From contig CAYJKH010000004.1 of NCBI GenBank assembly GCA_964371025.1, forward strand, positions 82,723-146,722: a stretch of 64,000 nucleotides of DNA, read 5' to 3'. Of the stretch, positions 1 through 8,324 are shown piece by piece. A program made the translations under genes and the position numbers. The notes beneath the pieces are model-generated. The model had not been told where the DNA came from. It saw nothing but the letters and a program-made list of their open reading frames with translations, and did not search any database. Position 1 is the stretch's first letter, and each line of letters opens with the position of its first letter. Origin of the DNA: CAYJDP01 sp964371025. GTDB taxonomy: Bacteria; Bacillota_I; Bacilli_A; RF39; UBA660.

Positions 1-11
1 TTACTTTTCAT
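1..11 (-). CDS. 5' end of a divergent gene cut by the window edge
   Basis: Only the first codons (ATG AAA AGT) are inside the window. The call rests on a good ribosome site, AAGGAGA, about nine bases upstream of the ATG on the minus strand. Nothing can be said about the product. It would be divergent from the secretion ATPase gene and share the roughly 90-bp spacer with it. Confidence 0.4.
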
Positions 12-101
12 ATATAATTTCTCCTTGCTATTCTCTATTATTTATTATATACTAATTTATAGTAGAATACCATAGCAATTTATTAAAAAGGGGTTGAAAA
101 T

Positions 102-1427
102 ATGGTTACATTTGATTTTACAAAAACACCAGTTACGCAAATAGTAGACTATGTAATACTATATGCAGCTAAAGCTAGTTCATCTGATATCCACTTTGAC
201 CCTCGTGAAAAAGGATTAATGATTAGAATCAGAATAGATGGAGAATTACAAGATTTCACATTTATTCCTAAAGATTTTCAGAAAAATTTAATAACTCGTA
301 TTAAAATTTTATCTAATATGAATATTACAGAAACTAGATTACCACAAGATGGTGCAATTAAGGGTGATTTTTCGGGAGTATATTTAGATATGAGGGTTTC
401 TTCTCTTCCCACTAATGAAGGAGAAAAAATAGTTATTCGTATTCTTGATTATACTAGAAGTTTTCAAGGCCTAGATTATTTAGGATTTAATCAAGATAAT
501 TTAGTAAAAATAAAAAGGATGATTGAAGTTCCAAATGGAATTATATTAGTCACAGGTGCTACTGGTAGTGGTAAATCTACTACTGTATACTCTATGCTCC
601 AAGCTCTAAATAAACCGGAGATTAATATTGTTACAGTAGAAGATCCGGTTGAAATGTCAATTGAAGGTATTAATCAAGTTCAAGTAAATTCAGAAATTGG
701 AATGACTTTTGGAACTGCTTTAAGATCTATCTTAAGACAAGACCCAAATATTATTCTAATTGGAGAAATCAGAGATTCGGAAACTGCCAAAATTGCAGTA
801 AGAGCATCTATTACAGGACATTTAGTTTTATCTACTCTACATACTAATAATACATTATCTACAATTGAAAGATTACTTGATATGGATGTTGAAAGATATT
901 TCTTATCAAGCGCTATTACTGGTATTATTTCTCAAAGACTCGCTAAACAGCTATGTCCAAAATGTCGTATACAAAGAGCCGCTACTCCTGGAGAAAAGCA
1001 AGCTTATAAAACATTTGCTAATCAAGATATTACTAATATATGGGACGCTAATAAAGATGGGTGTGAAAATTGTCGAAATGGTTATAAAGGACGAATTGCA
1101 ATTCATGAAGTATTAGAAATTAATGAAAATTTACGTGATGTTATAAATGAGGAAAATGTTAAAAAAGAAGTATTAAGAGCGGAAGTTTATGAAAAAAATA
1201 ATACTATAACTTTATTAAGAGATGGATTACTTAAAATAATGAGTGGTTTAACTACATTTGAAGAAATATATAGAATTATTGAAATAGATGAATCTACTAT
1301 TGTAAAAAAAGTAGAACCTAAAATAGATAAAACAACAGATTCTCAAGTTACAACCACTCCAATTAATGCAATAACTCCCCCTAATAATACACTTATTCAA
1401 CACTATAGCCAATCAAATAATCAATAA
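102..1427 (+). CDS. Type II/IV secretion-family ATPase (PilB/GspE/ComGA-like)
   Basis: Cytoplasmic hexameric ATPase of the family that drives pilus or pseudopilus assembly. An N-terminal GspE-type region with SSSDIHFDP (about residues 27-35) precedes the Walker A GATGSGKSTT (about 152) and a Walker B/Asp-box region ILIGEIRDSE (about 218). The paired CPKC (about 285) and CENC (about 320) form the zinc knuckle of GspE/PilB proteins. The last 45 or so residues are a Thr/Pro/Asn-rich tail. The ATG follows AAGGGG. A terminator begins at the stop codon, so the gene looks monocistronic, and no pilin, platform protein or prepilin peptidase lies within the window. ComGA-like competence or a small type IV pilus are both possible. 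The family call is firm; the system is unknown. Confidence 0.9.
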   Translation: MVTFDFTKTPVTQIVDYVILYAAKASSSDIHFDPREKGLMIRIRIDGELQDFTFIPKDFQKNLITRIKILSNMNITETRLPQDGAIKGDFSGVYLDMRVSSLPTNEGEKIVIRILDYTRSFQGLDYLGFNQDNLVKIKRMIEVPNGIILVTGATGSGKSTTVYSMLQALNKPEINIVTVEDPVEMSIEGINQVQVNSEIGMTFGTALRSILRQDPNIILIGEIRDSETAKIAVRASITGHLVLSTLHTNNTLSTIERLLDMDVERYFLSSAITGIISQRLAKQLCPKCRIQRAATPGEKQAYKTFANQDITNIWDANKDGCENCRNGYKGRIAIHEVLEINENLRDVINEENVKKEVLRAEVYEKNNTITLLRDGLLKIMSGLTTFEEIYRIIEIDESTIVKKVEPKIDKTTDSQVTTTPINAITPPNNTLIQHYSQSNNQ

Positions 1428-1460
1428 AAAGCAATTCACTCTGATATGAATTGCTTTTTT
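1426..1460. terminator. Bidirectional rho-independent terminator
   Basis: The stem GCAATTCA (1431-1438) pairs with TGAATTGC (1447-1454) and has A and T tracts on its two sides. It lies between the convergent ATPase and tmk genes and overlaps the end of both. Confidence 0.85.
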
Positions 1461-2128
1461 TAGTCTTTAATTATTTTTGAAAATACTTCTTCACTTATTT
1501 CTTCGATTGTTTTTATATGATTATCTTTAATACAAGATATTACATCCCAGTTATATAATTCAGATAATTCTATATAAGCATTTTCCGCTGCTTGTAAGTG
1601 ATTTAAGTCACTTTCATGTTGATCTATTGAAACTCTATTTTTTCTGAGTTCCAAAGAATATTCTAAAGGCATATGTAAAAATATTGTATTATCGGGTACT
1701 GGTAATTTTAATAACCAGTACTCTAATTTATCTATCCATTTATAAATATTAAATCTTTCATCTTTATCTATTATTTTAGAACCTTGGTGAGCCATATTAG
1801 ATGATGTATAACGATCTAAGATTATATAACAATCTTCATCTATCATTTCTAATATTTTATTTACATTATACTTTCTGTCAGCTGCATAGTAAAGTGATGC
1901 TATTTGGGGGTCAACATTAGTAGCTCCTTCTTTAAAATAACCTTCTGATATTTCTTTTTTCCCAAGATATGGGCCTCCGATTATTTTACCAGTTGGACTA
2001 TCATAAGCTGGAAATTCTACTCTTATACACTTTTTACCAGCTGCTAATAATTTTTTTTCTAATAACTTAGATTGCGTTTCTTTTCCAGAACAATCAGTTC
2101 CTTCTATAACAATAATTTTACTCTTCAT
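1460..2128 (-). CDS. tmk: Thymidylate kinase
   Basis: Phosphorylates dTMP to dTDP for DNA synthesis. The P-loop GTDCSGKETQ is at about residue 10 and the DRY motif (LDRYTSSNMAHQGSK) at about 105, with the expected length near 222 residues. The start is the ATG at 2128, preceded by AAGGTGG at 8 bases. A longer reading from a GTG at 2140 would place the start codon inside this Shine-Dalgarno sequence and is unlikely. It is the last gene of the lepA-hemW-HD-tmk run, 52 bp after the HD gene. The P-loop CSGKE is slightly unlike the common GxxGxGKST form, as in some long TMK homologues. Confidence 0.9.
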   Translation of the reverse strand: MKSKIIVIEGTDCSGKETQSKLLEKKLLAAGKKCIRVEFPAYDSPTGKIIGGPYLGKKEISEGYFKEGATNVDPQIASLYYAADRKYNVNKILEMIDEDCYIILDRYTSSNMAHQGSKIIDKDERFNIYKWIDKLEYWLLKLPVPDNTIFLHMPLEYSLELRKNRVSIDQHESDLNHLQAAENAYIELSELYNWDVISCIKDNHIKTIEEISEEVFSKIIKD

Positions 2129-2180
2129 AAATTTTACCACCTTACTAATATAATAACAAAATATTTAATATTAAACAATC

Positions 2181-2759
2181 TTAATCAATAATAATATTAT
2201 TATCATCGAAATCTACTAGTAAAAATTTTCTACTAGCTAGATAATCACACATATGAACAAAATTTTGATGTTTAGTTTTAGGTTTTTCTAATACTTCATT
2301 TCCTCTATAATCTTTATTCCAAGGCCCCATATGAGTTTTAATACTATCAGTTAATAGTATTACCTCATCATCATTTAACATTAATTTATCTTTATTATCT
2401 TTAATATAATTAGCTACTAATATTGGATGATCCACTAAAGTATAAGTACTTTTTTCTAAACCACTTTTTAATCCATCATGTAGTAATAAACCCATTATCA
2501 TAATATCTTTTTCGGTATCACTATATTTATCTCCGATAGAGGGGTTATTTAATAATTCAAATGCAATTCTTACAGCAGCTTTAGTGTGTCTTACTAATCC
2601 TTTATCTCCTGTTGTATATTTAGGATGATATTTACCAGTAGACGATGCTGGAACTTCATAAAAATAATCTGGTAATAACTCTAACATTATTTCTGCTGAT
2701 TTTTTTATATTATCATTTTTTATATAACTTAATTCTTTACTAAATTCTTTACTTTTCAT
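2181..2759 (-). CDS. HD-domain phosphohydrolase
   Basis: Small soluble protein of the HD metal-dependent phosphohydrolase superfamily. Visible metal ligands are His58 (VRHT), His94-Asp95 (LLHDGLK), His111 (VDHP), His143 (KTHMGPW) and Asp172 (HMCDYLAS). The many histidines fit a nucleotide- or nucleic-acid-directed HD enzyme. Its start overlaps the end of hemW by 11 bp, and a GTAGG ribosome site precedes it, so it is probably translated from the same message. The neighbouring tmk suggests a nucleotide substrate, which is inference only. Confidence 0.75.
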   Translation of the reverse strand: MKSKEFSKELSYIKNDNIKKSAEIMLELLPDYFYEVPASSTGKYHPKYTTGDKGLVRHTKAAVRIAFELLNNPSIGDKYSDTEKDIMIMGLLLHDGLKSGLEKSTYTLVDHPILVANYIKDNKDKLMLNDDEVILLTDSIKTHMGPWNKDYRGNEVLEKPKTKHQNFVHMCDYLASRKFLLVDFDDNNIIID

Positions 2760-3849
2760 TTTTCCTACTTTCTAAAAATTTAACTATAACACTATTACTT
2801 AAATATAAATAATTTTGATTAATAAAAATATAATTTTCATTCTCTTTTATATAATTTTCTTCTATTAATTTTGAATAATCGAAATATTCATTTATTTGTT
2901 TATTAAATTTTTTAATAAATTTACTTTTATTAAGACCTTTAATTTTTCTAAATCCTAGTAATATTTCATATTCTAATACATCATCAATAGTAAGTATTTC
3001 AATATCTTTGATATATTCATTTAATATATATTTATTAATACTTCTAGTATTTATTATTCTTTTATTATCAATATATGATGCAGCTCCTAATCCAAAACCA
3101 TAATATGTATTATTATTCCAATAACATAAATTATGTTTTGATTCATATCCTACTTTTGAAAAATTACTAGTTTCATAATGATTAAAGTTATTTTTACTAA
3201 ATACCTCTTTTATATATTGATACATATTATAATCTATTTCTTCTTCAATATTTTTAAAATTATTAATATATAACTTAGTATTTTTCTCAATTATTAAAGA
3301 ATATGTTGAAATATGGGTAATATCTTGTTCTAAAATAAACTCTACATCTTTTTTTAAAACATTAATATTTGGAGTAATCCCATACATTAAATCAAGATTT
3401 ATATTATTAATCCCGATTTTTTTGGTAAACTTAATTAACTCTTTTACTTTATCAACATCAATTACTCTATTTAAAATTTTTAAATTAACCTCATTAATTG
3501 ACTCTAGTCCATAACTTATTCGGTTAATTCTATTATTTTTAAATAGCAATAACTTATCAGGTGTGGTATTATCAAAATTACATTCAATAGTAACTTCACT
3601 ATTTTCTTTTAATCTAAAAATTTTTATTATTCCAAATAATTTTTTTAACTGTTTAATATTTAAACAACTAGGAGTACCTCCTCCAATATAAAGAGTTTCT
3701 AATTCTTCGCCTTGATATTTTTCTTTTATTTCTTTTTCTAGGCTTAATAAGTATTTATCTACTAAGTTATCATTATAAAAAAGCTTTGGAAAATCGCAAT
3801 ATGAACAAATATTTTCACAAAAAGGGATATGAATATAACAATTTTTCAT
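2749..3849 (-). CDS. hemW: HemW-type radical SAM protein (heme chaperone family)
   Basis: Radical SAM protein of the HemN/HemW family. The cluster motif CENICSYC supplies Cys11, Cys15 and Cys18, and YIGGGTPS near residue 55 is the SAM-binding glycine motif. HemW lacks the extra cysteine and the oxidase function of true HemN and is considered a heme chaperone. At 366 residues this matches HemW. Its start codon overlaps the lepA stop as TAATG, and lepA-hemW adjacency is classical in Bacillota. No heme biosynthesis genes are seen nearby. Confidence 0.9.
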   Translation of the reverse strand: MKNCYIHIPFCENICSYCDFPKLFYNDNLVDKYLLSLEKEIKEKYQGEELETLYIGGGTPSCLNIKQLKKLFGIIKIFRLKENSEVTIECNFDNTTPDKLLLFKNNRINRISYGLESINEVNLKILNRVIDVDKVKELIKFTKKIGINNINLDLMYGITPNINVLKKDVEFILEQDITHISTYSLIIEKNTKLYINNFKNIEEEIDYNMYQYIKEVFSKNNFNHYETSNFSKVGYESKHNLCYWNNNTYYGFGLGAASYIDNKRIINTRSINKYILNEYIKDIEILTIDDVLEYEILLGFRKIKGLNKSKFIKKFNKQINEYFDYSKLIEENYIKENENYIFINQNYLYLSNSVIVKFLESRKNEK

Positions 3850-5642
3850 TATTTATCACTAGTTGAAAGAATTGTTAAAAATGCTTCTTGTGGTACTTCT
3901 ACACTACCAATTTGTTTCATTCTTTTCTTTCCTGCTTTTTGTTTTTCTAATAATTTTTTCTTACGAGATATATCCCCACCATAACATTTTGCAAGGACAT
4001 TTTTCTTCATTGCTTTTATATCTGTTCGAGATATTATATGTGTTCCAATAGCTGCTTGGATTGGTACTTCAAACATTTGACGAGGAATAATTTCTTTTAA
4101 TTTTTCAACAACAAGTTTTCCTCTTGTATAAGCAAATTCTTTATGGACTATAACGCTTAATGCATCTACCACATTTCCATTTAATAAAATATCCATCTTT
4201 ACTAAATTACTAGGACGATATCCTATAACTTCATAATCAAATGAAGCATAACCTTTTGTGTATGATTTCATTTTATCAAAAAAGTCATATACTATTTCTG
4301 CTAAAGGTACCTCATAATATATTGTAACTCGATCATTATCAATATAATCCATATTTAAAAATATTCCTCTTTTATTTTGACATAACTCCATAATTGCTCC
4401 AATATATTCACTTGGAGAAAAGATACTAACTTTTACATAAGGCTCTCTTGTTTCTTTAATTGCTTCTCTACTAGCCATTTTAGATGGTGAATCTACTAGT
4501 TCTGTTTTACCATTATTTAAAACTACTTCATATATAACAGATGGTGATGTTGCAATTAAATCAATATTAAATTCTCTTTCAATTCTCTCTTCAATAATTT
4601 CCATATGAAGAAGTCCTAAAAAACCACATCTAAATCCAAATCCTAAAGCATTTGATGTTTCTGGTTCAAACTCTAAGGCTGCATCATTTAATTTTAATTT
4701 TTCTAAAGCTTCTCTTAAATCTTCAAATTTTGATGCTTCAATTGGGTAAAGTCCTGAATAAACCATAGGTTTCATAGGTTTATATCCTGGTAATTTTTCA
4801 ACATCCTCTTTATCATGGGTAATAGTATCTCCAACATGAATATCTTTGATACTTTTAATTGAAGCATACAAATAACCTACTTCACCACAACTTAAGCTTG
4901 TTACTTTTTTCTCATGGGGAGTATTTACGGAAAGACCATTAACCTCATAAACAGCATTTGTTTCCATCATTTTAATAGTGTCTCCAACTTTAATAGTACC
5001 ATCTTTAACTCTAATACTTGCAATTACTCCTTTATAAGGATCATATAAACTATCAAATATTAGAGCTCTAAGTTTATCATTACTACTAGCTTTTGGTGAT
5101 GGAATATATTTAATAATACTTGTTAATACATCTTTAATTCCAATTCCATTTTTTGCAGAAGTTAATACTATTTGTTCTTTATTAAAACCTAAACCTTCAA
5201 TTTCTTTAATAACTTTTTCAACGTCTGCCGAAGGTAAATCTATTTTATTAATAACTGGAATTATTTCTAAATCATTTTCCATTGCTAAATATAGATTAGC
5301 TAAAGTTTGAGCTTCAACTCCTTGAGCAGCATCTACTATTAGTAACGCTCCTTCACAAGCAGCAAGAGAACGAGATACTTCATAAGAAAAATCTACATGT
5401 CCTGGAGTATCAATTAAATGAAAATAGTAGTCTTCATTTTCATATTTATAATTAAGTTGCACAGCATTTAATTTAATTGTAATACCACGTTCACGTTCAA
5501 TATCCATTGAATCTAACATTTGCTCTTTTAATTCTCTTTTAGTTATAGCTCCTGTTTCTTCTAGTATTCTATCTGCTAAAGTTGACTTTCCATGATCAAT
5601 ATGCGCGATAATACAAAAATTTCTAATATTTTCTCTTTTCAT
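3849..5642 (-). CDS. lepA: Elongation factor 4 (LepA), ribosomal back-translocase GTPase
   Basis: Translational GTPase. G1 AHIDHGKST is at residues 13-21, the DTPGHVDF G3 motif at about 78 and NKIDLP G4 at about 132. The long C-terminal LepA-specific region ends with the Lys/Arg-rich segment GGDISRKKKLLEKQKAGK. The length of 597 residues is standard. The ATG has a GGAGG site. It is the first gene of the lepA-hemW-HD-tmk run and follows tRNA-Met, from which a terminator separates it. Confidence 0.97.
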   Translation of the reverse strand: MKRENIRNFCIIAHIDHGKSTLADRILEETGAITKRELKEQMLDSMDIERERGITIKLNAVQLNYKYENEDYYFHLIDTPGHVDFSYEVSRSLAACEGALLIVDAAQGVEAQTLANLYLAMENDLEIIPVINKIDLPSADVEKVIKEIEGLGFNKEQIVLTSAKNGIGIKDVLTSIIKYIPSPKASSNDKLRALIFDSLYDPYKGVIASIRVKDGTIKVGDTIKMMETNAVYEVNGLSVNTPHEKKVTSLSCGEVGYLYASIKSIKDIHVGDTITHDKEDVEKLPGYKPMKPMVYSGLYPIEASKFEDLREALEKLKLNDAALEFEPETSNALGFGFRCGFLGLLHMEIIEERIEREFNIDLIATSPSVIYEVVLNNGKTELVDSPSKMASREAIKETREPYVKVSIFSPSEYIGAIMELCQNKRGIFLNMDYIDNDRVTIYYEVPLAEIVYDFFDKMKSYTKGYASFDYEVIGYRPSNLVKMDILLNGNVVDALSVIVHKEFAYTRGKLVVEKLKEIIPRQMFEVPIQAAIGTHIISRTDIKAMKKNVLAKCYGGDISRKKKLLEKQKAGKKRMKQIGSVEVPQEAFLTILSTSDK

Positions 5643-5689
5643 AATACTCCTCCAATATATTTATTATATCATTTTTTTATACTTTTTTA

Positions 5690-5720
5690 TATAGAAAAAT
5701 GACTTCTAAAAAGAAGTCAT
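5690..5720 (-). terminator. Rho-independent terminator after tRNA-Met
   Basis: A perfect 9-bp stem, ATGACTTCT (5699-5707) with AGAAGTCAT (5712-5720), is followed on the minus strand by a T run. It separates the tRNA transcript from lepA. Confidence 0.8.
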
Positions 5721-5732
5721 TTAATATTTAAT

Positions 5733-5809
5733 TGGTAGCGACGGAGGGGATCGAACCCCCGACCTTTCGGGTATGAACCGAACGCTCTAGCCAGCTGAGC
5801 TACATCGCC
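5733..5809 (-). tRNA. tRNA-Met (CAU), elongator type, CCA encoded
   Basis: 77 bases on the minus strand: acceptor GGCGATG pairing with CGTCGCT, D arm TAGCTCAGCTGGCTAGA, anticodon loop with CAT, a T arm with GGTTCGATCC, and a genomic CCA end. It resembles the Bacillus elongator tRNA-Met rather than the initiator. The acceptor contains two G-U pairs. TmcAL, whose known substrate is C34 of this tRNA, is encoded at 30.6 kb. Confidence 0.95.
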
Positions 5810-5864
5810 ATAAAAGGTAACAAATAAATTATAACAAATATTCATTACCATTTCAAGTAAAATA

Positions 5865-7133
5865 TTACTTTTTGCTAATAATAAAAGATACTCCATTTTT
5901 TTCGTTTTTAATTGTAATATTATAATTAATTAAACTTAATGTTTTTTGGACAATAGATAATCCCAATCCAAACTGACCATTAACACCTTTTCGAAAAGGT
6001 GAAAAAATTCCTGCTAAAAGTTTTTCTTCAATATTATCACCATCATTATAAACAATTAGTTTATTATTTTTAATAGTTACTTTAATAACACTTTTAGCAT
6101 ATCTCATAGCATTAGAGAATAAATTGTCTAATATAGTTTCCCAGTATTCATCATTTCCTGTAAAATCAACCTTGTTTGGTACGTCTATTATAAACTCAAT
6201 ATTTTTATTTAAAAATCTAAATTTTTCTACTTCTTTTAATATTATAGCATTAATATCTACTTTTGTATTTAAAACATTTTTTCCATCACTTAAATAATCT
6301 AGTTTATTTAAATATAAAAGAGAATGTACTTTTTTTTCTAAAGAATCTATTTGCTCTTTAATAACTGCAATTGACTTATCTTTATCTTCTATGCCGTCCT
6401 CACTAGCTTCAATGTATGACTTTATAACAGCAATTGGAGTTTTAAAGTCGTGTGATATATTTTGATACATTTGAGTACGATAATTTTCTTGAGTTTTTAA
6501 AGAAAGTCTCATATCTTCCATAGCTAATAATAATGACTTAATCTCATCATCAATTGTAAAATCAATATTATGATCATAATCATCCTTATCAATATTATCT
6601 ATTTTCTCTTTTAGTTTTTCGATTTTTTTTATTATATAACTAGACCATAATACTAAAACCAACCCAATTAATAAACAGGTACCTAAAACAACAGGCATAA
6701 TTCTACTAACTAAGGATGAGTAAGATGAATTAATATATTTATCATCTGTAATTGCTATCTTAGTTAAATTATCACTAATAGTCTGATAATAGTAATATGT
6801 TCCTCCTCCTATTTCAATTTTTCCATAATCATCTGCTAAATATGAAATTAATTCTTCTTTGTCTTTATATTTAATAACTTCATTTATATTATTACTAGTT
6901 AATATTTTTCCGTCAATAATATAAATAACAGCAACCTCACTATCTATTTCAACTGGAACTTGTTCATTTGTATTCATCATTAATGGTTTAGATAAGTATG
7001 AATATAAACTACTTTCCGCTGCTGGTAAGATAAAATTAGGAAGTAATAGCCCAAGTGATAATGTTAAGATAACAAAGATTAGTCCAATAATAATTAATAA
7101 TTGTTTGGTTAGTTTTAATTTGTTATTTATCAT
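5865..7133 (-). CDS. Sensor histidine kinase
   Basis: Membrane sensor of a two-component system. TM1 is about residues 9-37 and TM2 about 144-167, enclosing an extracellular loop of roughly 105 residues. A HAMP-like linker leads to the HisKA domain with His228 in NISHDFKTP. The N box (about 328) and the G box GQFGLGLSIV (about 390) complete the ATPase domain. It overlaps the upstream response regulator by ATGA, so the pair is translationally coupled. No transporter or target gene is adjacent, so the signal is unknown. Confidence 0.93.
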   Translation of the reverse strand: MINNKLKLTKQLLIIIGLIFVILTLSLGLLLPNFILPAAESSLYSYLSKPLMMNTNEQVPVEIDSEVAVIYIIDGKILTSNNINEVIKYKDKEELISYLADDYGKIEIGGGTYYYYQTISDNLTKIAITDDKYINSSYSSLVSRIMPVVLGTCLLIGLVLVLWSSYIIKKIEKLKEKIDNIDKDDYDHNIDFTIDDEIKSLLLAMEDMRLSLKTQENYRTQMYQNISHDFKTPIAVIKSYIEASEDGIEDKDKSIAVIKEQIDSLEKKVHSLLYLNKLDYLSDGKNVLNTKVDINAIILKEVEKFRFLNKNIEFIIDVPNKVDFTGNDEYWETILDNLFSNAMRYAKSVIKVTIKNNKLIVYNDGDNIEEKLLAGIFSPFRKGVNGQFGLGLSIVQKTLSLINYNITIKNEKNGVSFIISKK

Positions 7134-7786
7134 ATTAATCTATACCCATATCCATATATAGCATCTATTTTTAAAATTGGCATTTTCTTTCTTAAACGTC
7201 TTACTAAATCATCTACTACTCTATCAGTTCCAAAGTAATCATTACCCCAAATTAAGTCTAACATATCTTCACGTGCAAAACTTTTATTCATGTTATTTAT
7301 TAATAATACTAATAAATCAAACTCTAGTGTTGTTAATTTAATTTCTTCATCTTTTATCTTTACTATCCTTTTTTCAATATTAATAGAATAGTCTTCATAG
7401 TAAATAAAATCTTTTGAAGTCTTTTTATAAACTCTCTTCATTATTTTATCAACTCTTAAAACTAATTCCTTAGGGGAATATGGTTTAGTTAAGTAATCAT
7501 CACTCCCTAGTTCTAATCCTAATATTTTATCAATTTCTTGATCTCTTGCTGAGGTAAATATAACTGGTACTTCTTCATTTTCTTTTCTAATTGCTTTTAT
7601 AACGTCATATCCTGAAATATCATCTTCTAGCATAATATCTAAAATCCATAAATCAATTCTTTCTTTATAAGAAATAGCGTCACTTCCTTTAGTAAAACAC
7701 ACTACTTCATAATTATTTTTCTCTAAATATAATTTTATAATATTTTGAAGATCCAACTCATCTTCTACTAATCCTATTTTTTTCAT
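7130..7786 (-). CDS. OmpR/PhoB-family response regulator
   Basis: Receiver domain with the acidic pair Glu8/Asp9, the phospho-acceptor Asp50 (WILDIML) and the conserved Lys near 100 (LTKPYSPKEL). A C-terminal winged helix with the typical YGYRLI ending follows. An AGGAGA ribosome site precedes the ATG. It is the first gene of a two-gene operon with the kinase. The upstream spacer holds the 217-bp tandem repeat. Confidence 0.94.
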   Translation of the reverse strand: MKKIGLVEDELDLQNIIKLYLEKNNYEVVCFTKGSDAISYKERIDLWILDIMLEDDISGYDVIKAIRKENEEVPVIFTSARDQEIDKILGLELGSDDYLTKPYSPKELVLRVDKIMKRVYKKTSKDFIYYEDYSINIEKRIVKIKDEEIKLTTLEFDLLVLLINNMNKSFAREDMLDLIWGNDYFGTDRVVDDLVRRLRKKMPILKIDAIYGYGYRLI

Positions 7787-7850
7787 ATTATCTCCTATTA
7801 ATTTCTAATTATATTATACTATAAAGTAGTATCTAAAATATAGAATAATT

Positions 7851-8304
7851 ATGGGAAATTATGAAAAAAGATATATTTTCATATATCTTTGTACTCTTTT
7901 TATATCAACTCCATAATTCATATTTTTATTTATATACTTAACTTTTAAGTGAGAGGATAAAAAGTTAAGTTGTTCTTATCTATATTCTTTTATTGTTCTA
8001 TTATATGATCTACCTCCTTTGATGAATTAAGTATATAAAATAATTACGGAGGGATTATGATGCAATTATGGGAAATTATGAAAAAAGATATATTTTCATA
8101 TATCTTTGTACTACTTATTATATCAACTCCATAATTCATATTTTTATTTATATACTTAACTTTTAAGTGAGAGGATAAAAAGTTAAGTTGTTCTTATCTA
8201 TATTCTTTTATTGTTCTATTATATGATCTACCTCCTTTGATGAATTAAGTATATAAAATAATTATGGAGATATTATGATTCAATTATGGGAAATTATGAA
8301 AAAA
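7851..8304. repeat. Tandem repeat, 217/218-bp unit, two full copies plus a partial third
   Basis: Units start at 7851, 8068 and 8286, each with ATGGGAAATTATGAAAAAA. The two full units differ only by a 1-base indel with nearby changes after GTACT and by about four substitutions near the unit end. The third stops after 19 bases, where the queH terminator begins. Each unit contains two inverted repeats: AAAGATATA/TATATCTTT (a terminator-like stem on the minus strand) and CTTAACTTTT/AAAAGTTAAG (7937-7946 with 7960-7969 in unit 1). Each also has a CCTCC tract. The near identity implies recent duplication or homogenisation. Confidence 0.92.
8057..8134 (+). CDS. Putative 25-residue hydrophobic peptide (type I toxin-like)
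   Basis: Small ORF at the junction of repeat units 1 and 2, too short for usual gene callers. A strong GGAGGG site (8048-8053) sits 3-6 bases before tandem ATGs. The peptide begins MMQLWEIMKKD and continues with a hydrophobic stretch, IFSYIFVLLIISTP, long enough to enter the membrane. A CCTCC tract at 8013-8017 can pair with the GGAGG and hide it, as in many type I toxin mRNAs. In unit 1 the same reading frame lacks a ribosome site and is frameshifted. At unit 3 (start 8275) it has a weaker GGAGA site and diverges after ten codons. I do not recognise the family; expression and function are unproven. Confidence 0.4.
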   Translation: MMQLWEIMKKDIFSYIFVLLIISTP

Positions 8305-8324
8305 AAGAACTTTACGTTCTTTTT
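8301..8324 (-). terminator. Terminator overlapping the end of queH
   Basis: A short stem (AAAAAGAAC with GTTCTTTTT, loop TTTAC), followed on the minus strand by T residues. The queH stop codon lies in the loop and stem. It interrupts the third copy of the tandem repeat. Confidence 0.7.

Larger units (their letters stand above)
7787..8311. other. 525-bp spacer holding a tandem repeat and a small ORF
   Basis: No gene of normal size is present. From 7851 to the end of the spacer the DNA is a tandem duplication (see separate entries), with inverted repeats and a small hydrophobic ORF. The first 64 bases are the leader of the response regulator gene. Confidence 0.7.

Noticed and set aside
2129..2140. 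GTG start extending tmk, and similar GTG/TTG extensions of lepB, pyk and queH
   Set aside because: For tmk and lepB the alternative start codon is part of the Shine-Dalgarno sequence of the correct start; for pyk and queH the extension lacks a ribosome site of its own.
8011..8020. The CCTCCTTT tract as part of a 16S rRNA 3' end
   Set aside because: The similarity is limited to the anti-Shine-Dalgarno bases; the surrounding rRNA helix is absent.
7851..8304. Possible CRISPR array
   Set aside because: The unit is about 217 bp and the parts between the short shared starts are nearly identical rather than unique spacers; no cas gene is nearby.
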